The notes beneath the pieces are model-generated. The model searched no databases and was not told where the DNA came from. It saw only the letters and a program-made list of their open reading frames with translations. 64,000 nucleotides of DNA from Oscillospiraceae bacterium (GTDB lineage Bacteria; Bacillota; Clostridia; Oscillospirales; Oscillospiraceae), in the NCBI GenBank assembly GCA_022800215.1, contig JAAWPV010000004.1, positions 1-64,000 on the forward strand. Direction: 5' to 3'. The position numbers were made by a program, and so were the translations under genes. How positions within the stretch are numbered: position 1 is the first letter of the stretch; every line of letters begins with the position of its first letter. Positions 58,652 through 64,000 of the stretch are shown here, in pieces.

Positions 58652-61600
58652 ATGGAAAGCATGAGAAAAGAAGCGCGGAAGTATCTGGCCAAGCAGCGGC
58701 GGACCCAGCGCTGGCAGAAGGTCGTCACCACACTGGCGGGCGTGGTCGTGTTCTGCACCACTTACGCCCTTATCCTTCCTGCCATCACCATGACCACCCC
58801 TCTGGTGTGCGAAAAGGAAGAGCACACCCACACCGAGGCGTGCTACGCCGTGGAGACTGTCACCCATACCCGGCAGCTCGTCTGTGAGGAGCCCGAGGCG
58901 GAGCCCCACACCCACGACGAGAGCTGCTACACCCAGGAGACCACCTACGCCTGCGTCCTGGAGGAGACGGAGGGCCACATCCACAGCGGGGACTGCTACA
59001 CCATGATGAAGGGCGAGCTGACCTGCACCACCGAGTTTGACACCGTGGAGCGGGAAGTGACCGAGGAGGTCGCCCGGCAGGTGGAGCATGAGACCACCGA
59101 CGAGGAGGGCAACCCTGTCACCGCACTGGAGACCGTTACCGAGGAAGTTACCCGTACCGTCACCGAGGAGGTCCCCCATGTCCACACCGACGACTGCTAC
59201 GCCTGGACGGAGGAGCTGACCTGCGGCCTGGAGGAGACGGAGGGCCACACCCATACCGAGGCCTGCGGGGCCGAGACGGTTGAGGCCCTCTCCTGCGGGA
59301 AGGAAGAAACTGAGGGACATACCCATACCGATGATTGCTACCTCATCCCTGAGAACGAGGGGGAGACCGAGGAGGGAAAGACCCTCATCTGCGAGCAGGA
59401 AGAGCATGTCCACGACGACAACTGCTACCTGGCTCTGGAGCTGGAGGAGAAGGTCAAGTATTACTGCGGTTTCGATGCCGAGCACACCCACGCCGAAGAC
59501 TGTTTCTTTGAGGATGGCGCCCTGAAATGCACTATCTCCGAGCATACCCACACCGAGGAGTGCCTGGCGGAGCCCCTGCCCGAGCCTGAGCCTGTGGAGC
59601 TCTGCGAGACCTTCACCGCGGAGAGCGAGGACGGCGCGGTGATCCTGACCCTTCACGTCAGCGGCACGGTCCTTTTGCCCCAGGCGGAGGCTGCCGAGGG
59701 CGAGGAGATCCAGGAGTCCGGCTTTGAATTGGTCCTCACCGAGAGCAAGGATCTGGACGCTTACGACGCGTATATTGAACTGGCTTCCGAAGAAGGCGAA
59801 GTGGTGGCCATGGGCGTTTTGGATTACACGCTCACCTACAACGGTGAGCCTGTGGATCTGAGTGACTGTGAAATGACCGCCGAGGTCGTTCCCACCGAGG
59901 CGTTCCAGCAGTATATGGAAGATCCCCAGGCTCTGGGCCTTATGACGCTGGATGTGGTCGATGAGGATGAGACCTCCGATGAGGAGACGGAGACGCTGGA
60001 GACCCTGTTTACCGCCTACACCGAGCGGGAGGGCACCGTGGCCTATGCCCTCACCCGGGGCGCTAACCCCGAGTTTACGGTTGAATACTATGCCTATCTG
60101 GAGCGGGCGGTCAAGACGGATTATGGCCTGACACTGACGGATATGAACACATATAAGGCGTTCATCGGACAGGGCAAGCTGCCTGTCATCAATACCGAAG
60201 GCGGTAAACTGCCGGAAAATGGAAAGGGCAGATTTGAGTCGCCGAACAGCAATAACATTGCTTATTTGATTGTGGACAGCGAAGGCCGTATTGTTACGCA
60301 AAGACAGCTTACCGAGATTTATCAGTCGGAGCGGTTGACCTATCAGAAGGCTCCCGGTCTTAAGTATTTCAACATTGTTTTGAAGAATAAAGATTCTCAG
60401 TATAAGTTGACGCAGATCTGGGTCCTGAACGCCGGCGGAGATACGGAGAGTGAAGAGACGAACCGGTATGACGAGGAAATCAAAAAGGACTGGACGGCTT
60501 ACGATTACTCCGATACCATCCGCTTCACAAATCGGCCGGAGACAGCAGCCGCCGATCCCGATAACTTCATTCTTATTGAAACGGACGCCGTTATTCGCTT
60601 GGTTTACGATACCAAAGAAGTGATAGAAAACCTTCCGGCTAACTTCTATGACTACAACATTACGGACGGCACAAAGACAACAGACGCCAATGGTATCATT
60701 CATGTTAAGACCCAAATGCAAGGTATCAACAGTAATGCCAACTACGCCGGGAAGACAGGCAGAAAGCTGGCCTTCGGCAATGGCAGCGTTGGAATGGGTA
60801 GAGAAGAGGAAATCTGGAAGGAAAATGTCTTGAATAAGGCCAATACAAGAAGCTTCTCAATTTCAGTCTTTGGATTGGCCCCGCGGGCAGAAAAAGTGAT
60901 CACCAGCGAAGGAAAGACGGAGTATCGTATCCGCTATGACGAAGACCTGGCTGTTCCCAATTTATTTAATGAGGGCGCTGCTGTCGGCAAGACCACCTAT
61001 TCCGCAAAAGAGGGCGAAATGTATTCCCTGAATTTTGAGCGGGTGGGCGATACCTATACGCTTAGCTCCGTGGAAGGGACTCAAGCCGCCAACCTGACAC
61101 AGTTCAACCACCCGCAGTTTGGTGCCAATGCTCCCTACACCCATATTCTGACCAACAACTTTTGGCCGCTGGACAATGTAGAGGATCCCAATGCCGATGT
61201 CCTTTTCGGTTCCGTTGCCAATCAGAAAAAGATCTGGTTTGGAGACAATGAGTGGAAGTCTCTGCCAAATAACGACGATGGTCAGGACCACAACGCGTTC
61301 TTCGGTATGCAGTTTGCCGTCACCTTCGATCTTACCAAAAATTATGTGGGACCGCTGGAGTACTATTTCTTCGGTGACGACGATATGTGGGTTTTCCTGG
61401 ATGAGCAGTTGGTTTGTGATATCGGAGGTGTTCACTCTGCCGTAGGCGAGTATGTGAACCTTTGGGATTATATCAACAAAGCCGACCTGGAAGCGTTGGC
61501 GGAGGACGAAACCAAGACGTATACCCTGACCTTCTACTATACGGAGCGGGGCGCTGGCGGTTCCACCTGCTGGATGCAGTTCACCCTCCCCACAGTGGTG

Positions 61601-62200
61601 GGCTTGGACCTGGAGAGCGAGCTGGAGAAGGAAGTAAACGCAGAAAATGGTTCTCTGTGGATCGAAAAGCAGCTTACCGGCGTGGAAAATACCGACTGGT
61701 TTGACTTTAAACTGGAGTTGGATGGTGTGAACACCTACGATAACTTCGTGATCCAGAATGCCAACGGTGAAGTTATCACCCAGGGCGACGGCGTGAAGGA
61801 ATATATCAGTGGAAACGATGATACTTTCCGTCTCCGGGGCGGCGATGTTCTGGTGATACAAAAGCTTCCCAAGGGTACCAAGTATACCATCACGGAAGTC
61901 AATAACCAAGGCTATCATACGGAGAGTGCTACCTTCCTCTCAAGTGCAGAGAAAGAAGCAGAGAAGAATAATACCGAACTGCAAAAGACGGTGGTTCAGG
62001 GCAGTGTTGCTTCCGGCGACATTGAAGTGAATGACATTACCAAGGTCATCTTCACCAACACCGCCTCCTACGAGCTTCCCGCCACCGGCGGAAGCGGCAC
62101 CACCCTCTGGTATACAATGGGGACCCTGCTTCTTGCGGGCGCGGCCTACCTGATGTATAAGAAAAGACAGTGGATCATGAGAGAGGGGGACGCCATGTGA
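58652..62200 (+). CDS. sortase-anchored giant adhesin with Cys/His repeats and fibro-slime domain
   Basis: ATG 58652 (AGGAGG 8 bases upstream) starts 1182 residues. An N-terminal hydrophobic segment (VVTTLAGVVVFCTTYALILPA) is followed by ~9 repeats of C-x-x-EE-x-H-[TIV]-H-x3-C-Y (for example CEKEEHTHTEACY, CGKEETEGHTHTDDCY) over residues ~48-310. A fibro-slime/PA14-like domain (~850-960) contains EYYFFGDDDMWVFLDEQLV and CDIGGVHSAVGEYVNLW. A SpaA/Cna-B-like domain follows (~1000-1140). The end is a sorting signal: ELPATGG, a hydrophobic span and a KKRQW tail. It is likely the tip or side adhesin of a pilus whose backbone pilin is the next gene. Confidence 0.9.
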   Translation: MESMRKEARKYLAKQRRTQRWQKVVTTLAGVVVFCTTYALILPAITMTTPLVCEKEEHTHTEACYAVETVTHTRQLVCEEPEAEPHTHDESCYTQETTYACVLEETEGHIHSGDCYTMMKGELTCTTEFDTVEREVTEEVARQVEHETTDEEGNPVTALETVTEEVTRTVTEEVPHVHTDDCYAWTEELTCGLEETEGHTHTEACGAETVEALSCGKEETEGHTHTDDCYLIPENEGETEEGKTLICEQEEHVHDDNCYLALELEEKVKYYCGFDAEHTHAEDCFFEDGALKCTISEHTHTEECLAEPLPEPEPVELCETFTAESEDGAVILTLHVSGTVLLPQAEAAEGEEIQESGFELVLTESKDLDAYDAYIELASEEGEVVAMGVLDYTLTYNGEPVDLSDCEMTAEVVPTEAFQQYMEDPQALGLMTLDVVDEDETSDEETETLETLFTAYTEREGTVAYALTRGANPEFTVEYYAYLERAVKTDYGLTLTDMNTYKAFIGQGKLPVINTEGGKLPENGKGRFESPNSNNIAYLIVDSEGRIVTQRQLTEIYQSERLTYQKAPGLKYFNIVLKNKDSQYKLTQIWVLNAGGDTESEETNRYDEEIKKDWTAYDYSDTIRFTNRPETAAADPDNFILIETDAVIRLVYDTKEVIENLPANFYDYNITDGTKTTDANGIIHVKTQMQGINSNANYAGKTGRKLAFGNGSVGMGREEEIWKENVLNKANTRSFSISVFGLAPRAEKVITSEGKTEYRIRYDEDLAVPNLFNEGAAVGKTTYSAKEGEMYSLNFERVGDTYTLSSVEGTQAANLTQFNHPQFGANAPYTHILTNNFWPLDNVEDPNADVLFGSVANQKKIWFGDNEWKSLPNNDDGQDHNAFFGMQFAVTFDLTKNYVGPLEYYFFGDDDMWVFLDEQLVCDIGGVHSAVGEYVNLWDYINKADLEALAEDETKTYTLTFYYTERGAGGSTCWMQFTLPTVVGLDLESELEKEVNAENGSLWIEKQLTGVENTDWFDFKLELDGVNTYDNFVIQNANGEVITQGDGVKEYISGNDDTFRLRGGDVLVIQKLPKGTKYTITEVNNQGYHTESATFLSSAEKEAEKNNTELQKTVVQGSVASGDIEVNDITKVIFTNTASYELPATGGSGTTLWYTMGTLLLAGAAYLMYKKRQWIMREGDAM

Positions 62201-62286
62201 GGATACACCGTCCCCCGGCAAGGAAAGAGACCCTGACCCAAAAGAAAGAAATGATTTGAGCGCCATATTTGAAAGGAGAAAAAACA

Positions 62287-63789
62287 ATGAAAACCATGAA
62301 GAAGCTTGCCAGCGTCGCGCTGGCTCTGTGCCTGGCTCTCAGCCTGGCTGTTCCCACCCTTGCCGCCGAGGTCACCATTAAGCTGCCTCAGGCCGCCGAG
62401 GGGACCGATCCGAACGTCAGCGAAACCTACAAGGCCTACAAGATCTTTGATGCCGACGTGGCCGGTGAGGAAGTCAATGAGGCGAACAGCACCTTCGACC
62501 ATGTGGCCTACAGCATTTCCGACAACAGCCCCTTCTATGCCACCGTCAACGGTTTTGCGGGTATCACCCTGACCGAGCTTCGGGAAGAGAACGGCGTTAA
62601 GACCTTCAACGTCGCAGTGGACGATACCTTTGTGGCCGCTGACCTGGCCGCCGCCCTTCAGGCCGTGGTGACTGCGGAGGGCTTTACTGGCGAGGCCATC
62701 GAGGCGGACAAGGCTGCCACCCTCACGGAAAATGCTACCTTGAATCTGACTGACGGCTACTTCCTGATCGTTGGCACTCTGGGCTCCAAGGCCATCCTGG
62801 ACACTGTGGGCCAGCAGAACGTGACGATCACCACCAAGAACGAGCTGCCCACCATCAAGAAGGAGACTCCCGATGTCGAGGGCCTGAAGATCGGCGACAC
62901 TGTTAACTACACCATCACTGTCCATGCCAAGGCCGGCGCCAGCAAGTACGTGGTCCACGACACCATGGGCATTGGCCTTACCTTTAATAACGACGTGGTG
63001 ATCGAGGGCCTGACCGCGGGCGTTGACTACAATGTGGTGGCGGAAGGTTTGGAAGATAACTGTACCTTCCACGTGGTCTTTGCCCAGGATTATCTGAACA
63101 CCATTGATGCGGCCAAGGATATTGTGATCACCTACTCCGCTACCATCAACAGCAACGCCACTATTTCTGTGGACACCACCACCAACAAGGCCACCCTGGA
63201 CTATGGCGAGAACGGCCACACCGAGGAGAGCGAGGACACCCAGACCGAGACTCCCCTCTACAGCTTCGATCTGGCTAAGACCAACAGCGATCAGATGGGC
63301 AAGGAAGTCCTGACCGGCGCTGAGTTCTCCCTTTACGATGTGGCCGAGGGCGGCGAGGCCATTGCCCTTGTTCTGGTGGAGGATGCCGAGAATGGCAATT
63401 ACTATCGTCCCGCCACTGCCGAGGATGCCACTACGACCACTGTCATCGAGGCCGGTGTCGTCACCATCAAGGGCCTGGGCAAGGGCACCTATTACCTCCA
63501 GGAGGATGTCGCGCCCGATGGCTACAACAAGCTGAACGCCCGCACCCCTGTGGAGCTTGGCCCCGACAAGAACCTGGGCGAGGTCGTGACTACGACCACT
63601 GGCGAAGGCGACGCCCTTAAGACCATTTACGTGAGCGGCGGTCTCCGCATCGAGAACCTCACCGGCGCTGAGCTTCCCGCCGCCGGTGGTATCGGTACCA
63701 CCCTCTTCTACATCGGCGGCGGCGTCCTGGTGGCGGCTGCCGGCATCCTCCTCATCACCAAGAAGCGCATGGCTTCCGAAGAGGAATAA
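62287..63789 (+). CDS. isopeptide-forming backbone pilin
   Basis: ATG 62287 (AAAGGAG upstream) gives 500 residues with a signal peptide (LASVALALCLALSLAVPTLAA). Domain 1 begins VTIKLPQAAEGTDPNV; a middle domain contains DTVNYTITVHAKAGAS; a SpaA/Cna-B domain has FDLAKTNSD, TGAEFSLYD and YYLQEDVAPDGYN. The sorting signal is ELPAAGG, with a hydrophobic span and a KKRMASEEE tail. Such proteins polymerise through class C sortase and form internal Lys-Asn bonds. The sortase gene is not in the window and probably lies downstream. Confidence 0.92.
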   Translation: MKTMKKLASVALALCLALSLAVPTLAAEVTIKLPQAAEGTDPNVSETYKAYKIFDADVAGEEVNEANSTFDHVAYSISDNSPFYATVNGFAGITLTELREENGVKTFNVAVDDTFVAADLAAALQAVVTAEGFTGEAIEADKAATLTENATLNLTDGYFLIVGTLGSKAILDTVGQQNVTITTKNELPTIKKETPDVEGLKIGDTVNYTITVHAKAGASKYVVHDTMGIGLTFNNDVVIEGLTAGVDYNVVAEGLEDNCTFHVVFAQDYLNTIDAAKDIVITYSATINSNATISVDTTTNKATLDYGENGHTEESEDTQTETPLYSFDLAKTNSDQMGKEVLTGAEFSLYDVAEGGEAIALVLVEDAENGNYYRPATAEDATTTTVIEAGVVTIKGLGKGTYYLQEDVAPDGYNKLNARTPVELGPDKNLGEVVTTTTGEGDALKTIYVSGGLRIENLTGAELPAAGGIGTTLFYIGGGVLVAAAGILLITKKRMASEEE

Positions 63790-63957
63790 GAAGAGCGGAA
63801 AGCAGGTTAGTGAGGAAGCTTGGACCGGAGCGAGGGCGAGCGCAGGGCCGCATGGCGGCCCGCAGACCAGCCCGAGTCGTAGGGAAAGCGACCGAACGAC
63901 CTGACCTGCTTGCAGCTCGACGGCCCCACACGCTCGAAAGAAAATAACTTGCAGATA
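63790..63957 (+). other. intergenic region with stem-loops after the pilin gene
   Basis: Hairpins include GGGCCGC/GCGGCCC around ATG (63845-63861), GTCGT/ACGAC (63876-63900), and a long-range AGCAGGT/ACCTGCT pair. No poly-T terminator is clear, so transcription may continue into the next gene at reduced level. Confidence 0.4.
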
Positions 63958-63971
63958 GGGTGGTCAATGAA

Positions 63972-64000
63972 GTGAAAAAGAAATTGACCACCCTTCTGCT
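63972..64000 (+). CDS. start of a further secreted protein (partial)
   Basis: GGGTGG lies 9 bases before a GTG that opens MKKKLTTLL..., the beginning of a signal peptide. The window ends after nine codons. Its ribosome site lies in an 11-bp inverted repeat (GGGTGGTCAAT / ATTGACCACCC) whose other arm is inside the coding sequence. By position it is probably another pilin or adhesin. Confidence 0.45.

Noticed and set aside
58385-60721. 778-aa minus-strand ORF opposite the adhesin gene
   Set aside because: It is antisense to a well-supported gene, has no ribosome site or recognisable domain, and its long open frame follows from the GC-rich codon pattern of the sense strand.
1-64000. tRNA, rRNA or complete transposase genes
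   Set aside because: None was recognised by eye in the intergenic regions; a covariance-model scan would be needed to exclude small RNAs.

Overview
The window looks like chromosomal DNA from a GC-rich, endospore-forming member of the Clostridia, most like gut Oscillospiraceae such as Flavonifractor or Lawsonibacter relatives (inference). The support is strong AGGAGG-type ribosome sites, TTGACA/TATAAT promoters, sporulation and germination genes (gerQ-like, cwlJ, yqfC, yqfD), a Gram-positive type SOS box, SLH and sortase-anchored surface proteins, and Firmicute gene order (phoH-ybeY-era-yqzL-recO). I saw no tRNA, rRNA, CRISPR array or complete insertion sequence.

Layout. 0-4.2 kb: a secreted WG-repeat/leucine-rich-repeat protein, then a minus-strand germination operon (membrane protein, cwlJ, gerQ-like). 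4.3-20.3 kb: DNA repair and housekeeping (radC, SOS-controlled uvrB, uvrA, recD2, comF) mixed with small metabolic and hypothetical genes, two of which look frame-broken. 20.3-25.6 kb: mreB-family gene, murC, CCA transferase, and a small XRE-controlled module. 25.6-33.6 kb: the conserved yqfC-yqfD-phoH-ybeY-era-yqzL-recO block. It has been invaded: extra regulator genes sit between phoH and ybeY, ybeY is fused to an XRE DNA-binding domain, and a short element with a duplicated era tail sits after era. 33.6-41.6 kb: feoAB, a flavoprotein remnant, mutS2, HPr, a radical SAM protein and a MATE pump. 41.6-48.4 kb: a LysR regulator divergent from a secreted flavoprotein reductase, a pseudouridine synthase, a dicarboxylate/amino-acid symporter and hemW. 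48.4-55.2 kb: an SLH-anchored phosphodiester glycosidase and the minus-strand operon lysA-gluQ-zinc-motif gene-proC. 55.3-57 kb: a uracil permease behind a leader peptide and an intrinsic terminator. 57.1-64 kb: a pilus-type locus with a coiled-coil protein, signal peptidase I, a very large sortase-anchored adhesin, a backbone pilin and the start of a further secreted protein.

Most notable regulation and novelty. (1) The uracil permease leader resembles the E. coli pyrBI UTP-sensing attenuator: a 25-codon ORF holding two copies of CCTTTTTTGAT ends exactly at the base of a terminator. (2) YbeY is fused to an XRE domain and appears to have lost its own start codon. (3) The signal peptidase operon and the adhesin/pilin operon carry near-identical promoters with three TGTAA boxes, implying one regulator for pilin export and pilin synthesis. 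(4) A divergent copy of the last 16 era codons lies 145 bp downstream of era. All functional statements are read from sequence and family knowledge; no database search was run.
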